The translations under genes were made by a program, and so were the position numbers. A model generated the notes under the pieces. That model did no database searches, had not been told where the DNA came from, and was given only the letters and a program-made list of their open reading frames with translations. A stretch of 11,348 bases of DNA from Thermoleophilia bacterium. GTDB taxonomy: Bacteria > Actinomycetota > Thermoleophilia > Gaiellales > SKUG01. Positions 1 to 6,138 of this stretch are shown in pieces (positions within the stretch are counted from its first letter, which is position 1; each line of letters opens with the position of its first letter). Where the stretch lies: contig JAOPYW010000188.1 of assembly GCA_025964405.1 (NCBI GenBank), positions 1 through 11,348 on the forward strand, in the 5' to 3' direction.

Positions 1-732
1 ATGGGCGGCAAGGTGCTCGTGCCCAGCCAGCAGTTCGTGGGTACGCTCAACGCCGCACGGCTCGCAGCCGACGTGCTCGGCGTCAGCACGCTCATCGTGG
101 CGCGCACCGATGCGCTCGGAGCGAACCTGCTGACCAGCGACGTCGACGCGCGCGACGTGCCCTTCACGACGGGCGAGCGCACGACCGAGGGCTTCTTCCG
201 GGTCAGGGAGAGCCTCGAGCAGGCGATCTCACGTGGCCTCGCCTACGCGCCGTACGCCGACGTCGTGTGGTGCGAGACGAGCACGCCCGACCTCGAGGAG
301 GCTCGCCAGTTCGCTGCGGCCATCCACGCGGAGTTCCCGGGCAAGCTGCTCGCCTACAACTGCTCCCCCAGCTTCAACTGGCGCAAGAACCTCGACGACG
401 CCACCATCGCGACGTTCCAGCAGGACCTCGCGGCGATGGGGTACCGGTTCCAGTTCGTCACGCTCGCCGGCTTCCACTCGGTGAACGCCGGCATGTTCGA
501 GCTGGCCCGGGGCTACGCCGAGAACGGCATGACGGCCTACGTCGAGCTCCAGGAGAAGGAGTTTGGCATGGAGAGCCAGGGCTACACCGCGACGCGTCAC
601 CAGCGTGAGGTGGGAGCCGGCTTCTTCGACCGCATCTCGACGGCGGTCACCGGCGGCACCTCTTCGACGCTCGCGCTCGAGGGCTCGACCGAGGAGCAGC
701 AGTTCGAGGACGTGGAGAAGGCCAACGCCTGA
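1..732 (+). CDS. aceA: Isocitrate lyase, C-terminal part (5' end outside window)
   Basis: Isocitrate lyase cleaves isocitrate to glyoxylate and succinate, the first step of the glyoxylate shunt, in the cytoplasm. The 243 visible residues match the C-terminal part of the roughly 430-residue bacterial enzyme (Mycobacterium tuberculosis Icl1 type). Visible landmarks are the ARTDA strand at about residues 34-38, a TSDVDARD loop (about 45-52), NCSPSFNW (about 120-127), which forms part of the substrate site, TLAGFHSVNAGMF, and TATRHQREVGAGFFDRI near the end. The frame opens at base 1 with MGGKVLVP, which in the family directly follows the catalytic KKCGH loop. The ATG at base 1 is therefore an internal methionine, and the catalytic cysteine lies just upstream of the window. 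The C-terminus is intact, with a TGA at 730-732, and a strong hairpin follows. Family identity is very secure; nothing can be said about its promoter. Confidence 0.96.
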   Translation: MGGKVLVPSQQFVGTLNAARLAADVLGVSTLIVARTDALGANLLTSDVDARDVPFTTGERTTEGFFRVRESLEQAISRGLAYAPYADVVWCETSTPDLEEARQFAAAIHAEFPGKLLAYNCSPSFNWRKNLDDATIATFQQDLAAMGYRFQFVTLAGFHSVNAGMFELARGYAENGMTAYVELQEKEFGMESQGYTATRHQREVGAGFFDRISTAVTGGTSSTLALEGSTEEQQFEDVEKANA

Positions 733-758
733 TCGATGCCGCACCACCACGGAGCGGC

Positions 759-798
759 ACGAGGGGCCCCGATCGCAGGTGCGATCGGGGCCCCTCGT
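759..798. terminator. Bidirectional hairpin terminator between aceA and the convergent propeller gene
   Basis: Bases 759-776 pair perfectly with 781-798 (18 bp) around the 4-nt loop AGGT. The stem contains the self-complementary run GGGGCCCC. It lies 27 nt after the aceA stop and 29 nt before the stop of the minus-strand gene ending at 828, so it can serve both convergent genes. There is no long T-tract on either side, which is common for intrinsic terminators in high-GC actinobacteria. Confidence 0.85.
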
Positions 799-827
799 CG
801 ATTCCGGATGTCAGCCGACGGGCGTGG

Positions 828-3800
828 TCAGGCAGCGTTCGAGCGGATCACGAAGAACTTCGACGCGTCCTGGGCGTGACCGGCCTTGTCGCGCAGCTGG
901 ATGAAGAGGCCGTTCGAGCCGCCGTGCAGCGTGTATGCGAACGACGGTGAGAACGGCTTCCACGCGCCCCAGTTGCCGCTCTCGTCGGCGAGGCGCATCT
1001 CGCCCACGCCCGACACGTCGTCGGTCGCCGTGATCTTGAGCGTGACCAGCTTCCCGTCGACGATGTAGGGGTCGGCCGGCAGGCCCGAGGACGCCGGATT
1101 GGTCGCCTCCGGTACCTTGAGCGACACGAGCACCGGAGCATCCTTGTCAGCGCCCGCAGCGGGCACCGGGGCCGCGGTGGAGCGGATGACGAAGAAGGTC
1201 GAGGCTGCCTGCTCGTGCCCGACCTTGTCTCGGAGTTGCACGAACAGGCCGTTCGAGCCGTCGTGGATGGTGTACGGGTAGGTCGTGCTGAACGCCTGCC
1301 ACGCGCCCCAGGCGCCGCTCTCGGTGGCCAGGCGCATCTCGCCCACGCCCGACACGTCGTCGGTCGCGGTGAACTGGAGCGTGACCTTGGTGCCGGGTAC
1401 GAGGTACGGGTCGGCGGGAAGGCCCGACGACGCGGGGTTGGTCGCCTCGGGCACCTTGAGCGAGACGAGCACCGGCGGCAGCTTGTCGTTGCCCGGGTCG
1501 ACCGCGGGCGCCGAGGAGCGGATGACGAAGTACTTCGACGTCTCCTGGGCACGACCGGCCTTGTCACGCAGCTGGATGAAGAGGCCGTTGGGGCCGTCGT
1601 GGAGCGTGTAGGGCATGGTCGGGCTGTAGGCCTGCCACGGCTTCCAGGTGCCGTTCTCATCGGCGAAGCGCACCTCACCGACGCCCGACACGTCGTCGGT
1701 CGCCGCGATCTTGAGCGTGACCTGCTTCGTGTTGACGATGAAGGGATCCGCCGGCAGCCCTGACGAGGCCTGGTTCGTCGCCTCCGTCACCTTGAACGAC
1801 ACGAAGACGGGCGGCAGCAGGTCGGTCGGTGCCGGTCCCGTGAGGGGCGGCACCGGACCGGGTGCGCCGGCGCGGTCGACGAGGTAGCGGTTGCTGCCGG
1901 TCGCGTAGACGTTGCCGGCGCGGTCGACGGCGATGCCGTGGGTGAGCAGCGGCACGGCGGCGGTCCAGACGAGCTTGCCGGCCGGCGTGAACTTCTTCAC
2001 CTGGCGGCACGACACGTTGGCGACGTAGACGAAGCCCCACGGATCGAGTGCGATGTCGTACGGCGCCGAGAAACCGTCGGCGGAGCCGCACGCGTCGTCC
2101 TTCTTGCCGAAGACGTCGAGCGCCGCCGGGTCGGCCGACTGTCCGTAGTTGCCGTCGGCCTGTCGGTCGTAGCGCTGCACGCGACTCGCCACGTGCTCGA
2201 CCTCCCACACCGTCGCACCGTCGCGGCTGACCGCGATGCCCATGTTGACGTCCATCTCGCCGTGCTTGCTGCCGTTGAAGCGCGCGACGACGTCTCCGGC
2301 GGGGTCGTACTTCACGATCACCGACGGGGTCAGCGTCGGGAACTGCTTCACCTCGTAGGCGTTGTACTGCACGCACCAGCCGCCATTGGAGAAGTAGACG
2401 TTGCCGTAGTCGTCGGAAGCGATGTACCGGCCACACGGGGTCCAGTCGCGTCCGCCGATGTTGAACGGCTTCGCCTTCCAGGTGGCGTCGAGGGCGTAGG
2501 CCCAGGTGCCCGCCGCGCCGGTGCGCTTGAAACGTACGAGCTCGGGGAGGCCGCCGACCGCTTCGACTCCGATCTTGCGGGTCGCGAGCACGTTGGCGTC
2601 ACGGGTCACGTAGAGGTACGTGAAGTCGGGGCTCGGGGCGACGTCGTAGTACCGGAAGCCTGCAGGCATCGCGATGCGCTGCGGCGCGGTGGCACCTGCC
2701 TTGAAGGCGATGAGGCTCGACTTGCAGGCGACGACCGTCGTGCCGTCGGGTCCCGACTGGCCGGAGCCGTTGGCGATCTCCGCCGGCACGGCGCTCGCGG
2801 TGCCGGCGCCGTTGACGCGCCAGTCCTCCACCGGGCACGCGGCGATCGTGCGTGAGTCGACCGGCGACTTCGGTTCGGTGATGGCCGGAATCGCGCCGGG
2901 CACCTTCGTCGAGCGCTTGAGCACCTCGCCGACCTGCTCGATGACATACACGTCGCCCGTGATCGTCACCGCGATGCGGTGCGACTTCGCCGTCGCGCCG
3001 AGGTTGCGCGTCGTGCCGAGCTGGCGCAGGTAGACGAACTTGTTGCTGTCTGCGGTCTCCTTGCCGGCAGCGTCGACCTTCGCCGGCGCGAACTTCTGCA
3101 CGCGGTCGCACGACGTGTCCATCACGTAGAGGAAGCCCCATGCGTCGACGGCGCCGTCGGTCGGCGCCGCGAAGTTGCCGCCGCCCTTGGCGCAGGTCTT
3201 GCTGTCGTCGCCGCCCCAGCCGCGCACGTAGTGGTAGCTGACCGCATCGGCGTTGAGGTCGAACCGCTGCACGCGACCGCCCGTCTTCTCGATCGTGTAG
3301 ACCGTGCGCCCGTCGCGGCTCGGCGCCACCGCGGCGATGAGGTTGAACTTGCCGGGCTCGGCCGTGTTCGTGTAGTCGCCGATCGGTGCCGTCGCGAGCG
3401 TGCCGTCGGGCTTGTACTTGAGCAGGAACTGGATGGCGGCCGGGGCCACGTAGAGGTTGCCGAACGCGTCGGTGGCGACCGCGCCGGTCGTCGGCGTCGT
3501 CGCCTTGCCCGAGAGCGGGAACGACTCGAGCACCCACGTCGTGCTCAGCTTGTACGTGCCGTCGGCCTGGCGGTCGAGGCGCTTCAGGTTGCTCGTGTAG
3601 AGGTACTCGCCGTGGGGCGACGGGGCGAGGTCGCCGTAGTACGCCGGGAGCTTGGCGAACGTCGGCGCGCCGCCGTTCTTGACCACCAGCATGCCCGAGG
3701 TGCCGGCCGTGTTGATGCACGGGACGTACAGCGTGCCGTCGGCGTCGTAGTTGCCGCTCGCGTTGTTCGTGCTCAGCTTGCAGGTGTCGAACTTGACGTT

Positions 3801-3926
3801 CGTGTAGCCCTCGCTCGGATCGTTCACGAGCGTCGCACCGCCGATCGCCGACGCCACGAGGGCGATCGCGATCAGCACGATGAATTGGCGGGAAGCGAGC
3901 ACTGAGGGCAGACGGCGAGTACGCAT
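828..3926 (-). CDS. Large secreted protein: duplicated NHL-like beta-propeller plus three Ig-like repeats
   Basis: This 1032-residue protein is predicted to be exported; its function is unknown. Residues 1-5 are basic (MRTRR) and about 15-34 are hydrophobic with a possible ASA signal-peptidase site near 25-27, so it is secreted or N-terminally anchored. Residues about 41-690 hold NHL/SMP-30-like propeller strands (GNLYV, GFVYVANVSC, GNVYAT) in two homologous halves, about 41-350 and 356-690. Both halves carry VAPSP/LAPSP, SRDG-TV-RVQR and APxDxAxDxWGFxYV blocks in the same order. All ten cysteines of the mature protein fall in this part as neighbouring pairs (49/70, 245/273, 364/401, 498/518, 613/640). 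Residues 702-807, 814-919 and 927-1032 are three Ig-like repeats with the signature ATDDVSGVGE and a LFxQLRDK strand. No LPXTG or C-terminal anchor is visible. The start at 3926 is chosen because GAGAGG lies 8 nt upstream and the signal sequence follows directly; an in-frame ATG at 4025 would put 33 polar residues before it and overlap lipB. Confidence 0.85.
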   Translation of the reverse strand: MRTRRLPSVLASRQFIVLIAIALVASAIGGATLVNDPSEGYTNVKFDTCKLSTNNASGNYDADGTLYVPCINTAGTSGMLVVKNGGAPTFAKLPAYYGDLAPSPHGEYLYTSNLKRLDRQADGTYKLSTTWVLESFPLSGKATTPTTGAVATDAFGNLYVAPAAIQFLLKYKPDGTLATAPIGDYTNTAEPGKFNLIAAVAPSRDGRTVYTIEKTGGRVQRFDLNADAVSYHYVRGWGGDDSKTCAKGGGNFAAPTDGAVDAWGFLYVMDTSCDRVQKFAPAKVDAAGKETADSNKFVYLRQLGTTRNLGATAKSHRIAVTITGDVYVIEQVGEVLKRSTKVPGAIPAITEPKSPVDSRTIAACPVEDWRVNGAGTASAVPAEIANGSGQSGPDGTTVVACKSSLIAFKAGATAPQRIAMPAGFRYYDVAPSPDFTYLYVTRDANVLATRKIGVEAVGGLPELVRFKRTGAAGTWAYALDATWKAKPFNIGGRDWTPCGRYIASDDYGNVYFSNGGWCVQYNAYEVKQFPTLTPSVIVKYDPAGDVVARFNGSKHGEMDVNMGIAVSRDGATVWEVEHVASRVQRYDRQADGNYGQSADPAALDVFGKKDDACGSADGFSAPYDIALDPWGFVYVANVSCRQVKKFTPAGKLVWTAAVPLLTHGIAVDRAGNVYATGSNRYLVDRAGAPGPVPPLTGPAPTDLLPPVFVSFKVTEATNQASSGLPADPFIVNTKQVTLKIAATDDVSGVGEVRFADENGTWKPWQAYSPTMPYTLHDGPNGLFIQLRDKAGRAQETSKYFVIRSSAPAVDPGNDKLPPVLVSLKVPEATNPASSGLPADPYLVPGTKVTLQFTATDDVSGVGEMRLATESGAWGAWQAFSTTYPYTIHDGSNGLFVQLRDKVGHEQAASTFFVIRSTAAPVPAAGADKDAPVLVSLKVPEATNPASSGLPADPYIVDGKLVTLKITATDDVSGVGEMRLADESGNWGAWKPFSPSFAYTLHGGSNGLFIQLRDKAGHAQDASKFFVIRSNAA
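831..1148 (-). repeat. Ig-like repeat 3 of the propeller protein (residues 927-1032)
   Basis: This 106-residue unit reaches the C-terminus of the protein. Key blocks are PVLVSLKVPEATNPASSGLP, ATDDVSGVGEMRLADESG, GAWKPFSP, LFIQLRDKAGHAQ and FFVIRS. The pattern of varying residues between fixed W, L and RDKAG positions resembles Ig-like or fibronectin-like beta-sandwich repeats common in secreted bacterial and archaeal proteins. The repeat period is about 112-113 codons. It is closest to repeat 2. Confidence 0.9.
1170..1487 (-). repeat. Ig-like repeat 2 of the propeller protein (residues 814-919)
   Basis: Same unit as its neighbours, with PVLVSLKVPEATNPASSGLP and ATDDVSGVGEMRLATESG identical or nearly identical to repeat 3. 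It is followed by a short Ala/Pro linker (PVPAAGA). At the DNA level the plus-strand stretch around 1332-1368 is almost the same as around 991-1029, so the two copies probably arose by recent duplication or are kept alike by gene conversion. Confidence 0.9.
1506..1823 (-). repeat. Ig-like repeat 1 of the propeller protein (residues 702-807)
   Basis: This is the most divergent of the three units (PVFVSFKVTEATNQASSGLP, then ATDDVSGVGEVRFADENG). It follows a Pro-rich linker (about residues 687-701) that separates the propeller part from the repeats. It keeps the LFIQLRDKAG strand and the YFVIRS end. The order of divergence fits growth of the array at its C-terminal end. Confidence 0.88.
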
Positions 3927-3934
3927 AGGTAGTG

Positions 3935-3940
3935 CCTCTC
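3935..3940 (-). promoter_or_regulatory. Ribosome binding site that decides the propeller gene start
   Basis: Read on the minus strand, GAGAGG is followed by 8 nt and then the ATG at 3926-3924. The upstream in-frame ATG at 4025 would place the signal sequence inside the protein and overlap the divergent lipB start, so 3926 is preferred. Confidence 0.75.
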
Positions 3941-4005
3941 TCGGCACGGAGGGTCGGATCCTCAAATGGGACCCGTCGTGCGACGCCGCAGATCGCGTGT
4001 GGGTG

Positions 4006-4011
4006 TACGAT
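4006..4011 (+). promoter_or_regulatory. -10 box (TACGAT) for a probably leaderless lipB transcript
   Basis: TACGAT fits the actinobacterial TANNNT -10 pattern and ends 7 nt before the lipB ATG (4019). A start site 7 or so bases after the box would fall on the A of the ATG, giving a leaderless mRNA. The AGGG next to the ATG is too close to act as a normal ribosome binding site, which supports this reading. No clear -35 is seen at the expected distance; a short inverted repeat (3974-3985, CGTCG-TG-CGACG) lies there instead. Confidence 0.6.
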
Positions 4012-4018
4012 TGCAGGG

Positions 4019-4825
4019 ATGTCACGCCTCCCCGCCCGCATCGCCCGACTCGGTCGAGTCGAGTACGTCGCGACAGCGACGCTCCAGCGCTCGCTGCGCG
4101 CAGCGCGTGAGGCGAACGCGATGCCCGACACGCTCCTCATGCTCGAGCACGACCCCGTGATCACCTGTGGTCGCGTGACCGAGGCCCACGAGATCGCGTT
4201 CGCGCGCACCACCGACATCCCGCTCGTGCCCGTCGAACGCGGGGGCAAGGCCACCTACCACGGCCCACGCCAGGTCGTCGCGTACCCGATCATGTCGCTC
4301 ACCCTCGTCGACGGCGACGTGAAGCTGCTCGTGCACCGCATCGAGCAGGCCGTCATCGACGCGCTCGACACGCACGGCATCGCGAGTGCCCGCCGCCCCG
4401 ACTATCCCGGCGTGTGGGTCGACCTCGACACGGCGCGCCCGCGCAAGATCGCATCGCTCGGCCTGCGCCTCACCGGCGGCGTCACCTTCCACGGTGTCGC
4501 GGTCAACGTGGCCAACGACCTCACGCCCTTCGGGTGGTTCACCCCCTGTGGCATCCCCGACGCCGAGATGACGAGCGTCGCGCGCGAACTCGGCGCCGAG
4601 ACCCTCGACGACGCAGCCACCGAGCGCCTCGTCGCGAGCTTCGCCACGGCGCTCGAGACCAACCTCCTGCGCGAGTTCGGCCTCGATGCCACCCCGATCG
4701 ATGCTGGGGAGCTGGCCGCACTGGCGGAACGCTTCCCGCTCGAGGAGCCGGCCCTGACCCTTCCCGGCGAGCCGCGCACGCGCAACTCGCACCGCATCGA
4801 GATCGCCGCATCGGAGCGCGCATGA
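4019..4825 (+). CDS. lipB: Octanoyl-[acyl carrier protein]:protein N-octanoyltransferase LipB
   Basis: LipB transfers octanoate from acyl carrier protein to a lysine on lipoyl domains (2-oxoacid dehydrogenase E2 subunits, GcvH) in the cytoplasm, the first step of lipoate synthesis. The 268-residue product shows LMLEHDPVITCGR near residues 40-52, ERGGKATYHGP around 73-83, the catalytic lysine in RKIASLGLRL (K143) and the catalytic cysteine in TPCGIPDAEMTS (C177), matching the Lys/Cys dyad known from the M. tuberculosis enzyme (K142/C176). The start at 4019 is chosen because LipB homology begins there (MSRLPARIARLGRVEY) and a TANNNT box lies just upstream; an in-frame ATG at 3932 would add 29 unrelated residues and lies upstream of that box. 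One oddity is that the usual HGPGQ reads HGPRQ (R84). The stop overlaps the lipA start (ATGA), indicating translational coupling. Confidence 0.95.
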   Translation: MSRLPARIARLGRVEYVATATLQRSLRAAREANAMPDTLLMLEHDPVITCGRVTEAHEIAFARTTDIPLVPVERGGKATYHGPRQVVAYPIMSLTLVDGDVKLLVHRIEQAVIDALDTHGIASARRPDYPGVWVDLDTARPRKIASLGLRLTGGVTFHGVAVNVANDLTPFGWFTPCGIPDAEMTSVARELGAETLDDAATERLVASFATALETNLLREFGLDATPIDAGELAALAERFPLEEPALTLPGEPRTRNSHRIEIAASERA

Positions 4826-6135
4826 TCGACGAGACGACCACCGACGTCACCGAGGGCGATCCGCTCGACGTCGACATCGAGCAGGAGCGCGCACCGAAGA
4901 CCGAGGGTGCACGGGCGGTGCAGCTGCTCGAGCGCATGCAGCTCGATCCCGTCACACAGGAGCTGCGGCCCCGCAGCCACGCACAGTCGCTGGCGATCAA
5001 CCACGTCACCGGTTCCGCCGCCGTGGCGGGCGAACAGCTCGCGGCCGGAGTGGTCGCGCTCGAGGATGCCGAAGGCTCCCCCGTCGATCGTGGCAAGTTG
5101 AGCCGTGCGCAGAAGCAGGCGATCTCGAAGGCCTCGCTCGCACAGCCGAAGCCCCCGTGGCTCAAGATCAAGCTGCCGGGCGGCGGGCGCTTCGCCGAGA
5201 CCGCGGCCGTGGTGCGCGAGCACAACCTCACGACGATCTGCGAGGAGGGGCACTGCCCGAACATGGGCGAGTGCTGGGGCAAGGGCACCGCGACCTTCCA
5301 GATCCTCGGTGACACGTGCACGCGTGCGTGTCGCTACTGCAACGTCAAGACCGGCATCCCGGGCACCGAGCCCGACCCGCTCGAGCCGGGCAAGCTCGCG
5401 AACGCGGTGCAGAAGATGGGCATCCGCCACGCGGTGGTGACGAGCGTCGATCGCGACGAGCTGCCCGATCGCGGCGCCACGCAGTTCGCGCGCACGATCC
5501 ACGCCATCCGGCGTCGGAGCCCGGGCACCAGCATCGAGGTGCTCGTGCCCGACTTCATGGGCCTCGAGGAGGAGGGACTGCGCATCGTCATGGATGCGCG
5601 CCCCGACGTCTACGCCCACAACACCGAGACCGTGCCGCGCCTGTATCGCCGCATCCGCCCGAAGGGGAGCTACGAGCGCGCGATGTGGTGCCTGCAGCGC
5701 GCCAAGGAGATGTCACGCGAACTCGAGTTCGCCGAGCCGGTGCTCACCAAGACCGGCCTCATCGCCGGCATGGGCGAGACGATCGCCGAGCTCAAGGAGG
5801 TGCTCGTCGACCTGCGTGCGCGCGGCGTCGACGTCGTCACGATCGGCCAGTACCTGCGCCCGAGCGAACGCCACCTGCCGGTCGACCGCTACGTGACACC
5901 CGAGGAGTTCGACGACCTCGCCGAGTACGGCATGTCACTCGGCTTCGGCAGTGTCTTCGCCGGCCCGCTCGTGCGCTCGTCCTACAAGGCCGAGGAGCAG
6001 CGGCGCGCCGCGCAGGATCCGACCCTCGGCAAGATGCTGAGCGAGCCGCCGCGCGTGGCGGCCGAGGACCTCGCCACGATCGGCGCGGTGCCGGAGTGGA
6101 AGTCCGAGGCCCCGGCTCCGGTCGCGGGAGACTGA
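4822..6135 (+). CDS. lipA: Lipoyl synthase LipA with long N- and C-terminal extensions
   Basis: LipA is a radical SAM enzyme that inserts two sulfurs into protein-bound octanoate to make lipoate. The 437-residue product is much longer than the usual 290-330. The family core starts near W113 (PPWLKIKLP) and holds the auxiliary-cluster cysteines C140, C145 and C151 (ICEEGHCPNMGEC), the radical SAM triad C166, C170 and C173 (CTRACRYC), TSVDRDELPDRGA, EVLVPDFMG, HNTETVPRLY, GMGET, GQYLRPS and the closing RSSY (385-388), whose serine binds the auxiliary cluster. About 110 residues precede the core, rich in Asp, Glu and Ala, and about 45 follow it; neither is recognised. The start at 4822 overlaps the lipB stop by 4 nt and has GGAG 5 nt upstream. 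A later start is possible (Met at residue 40), but codon usage looks normal from 4822 on. nadB follows after 3 nt. Confidence 0.95.
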   Translation: MIDETTTDVTEGDPLDVDIEQERAPKTEGARAVQLLERMQLDPVTQELRPRSHAQSLAINHVTGSAAVAGEQLAAGVVALEDAEGSPVDRGKLSRAQKQAISKASLAQPKPPWLKIKLPGGGRFAETAAVVREHNLTTICEEGHCPNMGECWGKGTATFQILGDTCTRACRYCNVKTGIPGTEPDPLEPGKLANAVQKMGIRHAVVTSVDRDELPDRGATQFARTIHAIRRRSPGTSIEVLVPDFMGLEEEGLRIVMDARPDVYAHNTETVPRLYRRIRPKGSYERAMWCLQRAKEMSRELEFAEPVLTKTGLIAGMGETIAELKEVLVDLRARGVDVVTIGQYLRPSERHLPVDRYVTPEEFDDLAEYGMSLGFGSVFAGPLVRSSYKAEEQRRAAQDPTLGKMLSEPPRVAAEDLATIGAVPEWKSEAPAPVAGD

Positions 6136-6138
6136 GCG

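Noticed and set aside
1..3. ATG at base 1 as the start of a 243-residue protein
   Set aside because: The sequence is the C-terminal part of isocitrate lyase, and this Met normally follows the catalytic KKCGH loop; the gene simply enters from the left edge.
1012..1703. Regularly spaced identical stretches (1012, 1351, 1687) as a CRISPR-like array
   Set aside because: The spacing (336-339 nt) is a multiple of three and the stretches are part of in-frame protein repeats; there are no short unique spacers.
3932..4018. Upstream in-frame ATG (3932) as the lipB start
   Set aside because: The 29 extra residues have no LipB character and the likely promoter box lies at 4006-4011, inside that stretch.
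2599..4254. A 551-codon minus-strand frame overlapping the propeller gene and lipB
   Set aside because: It is Arg-rich, out of frame with the propeller gene whose product has clear strands and a signal peptide, and antisense to lipB.
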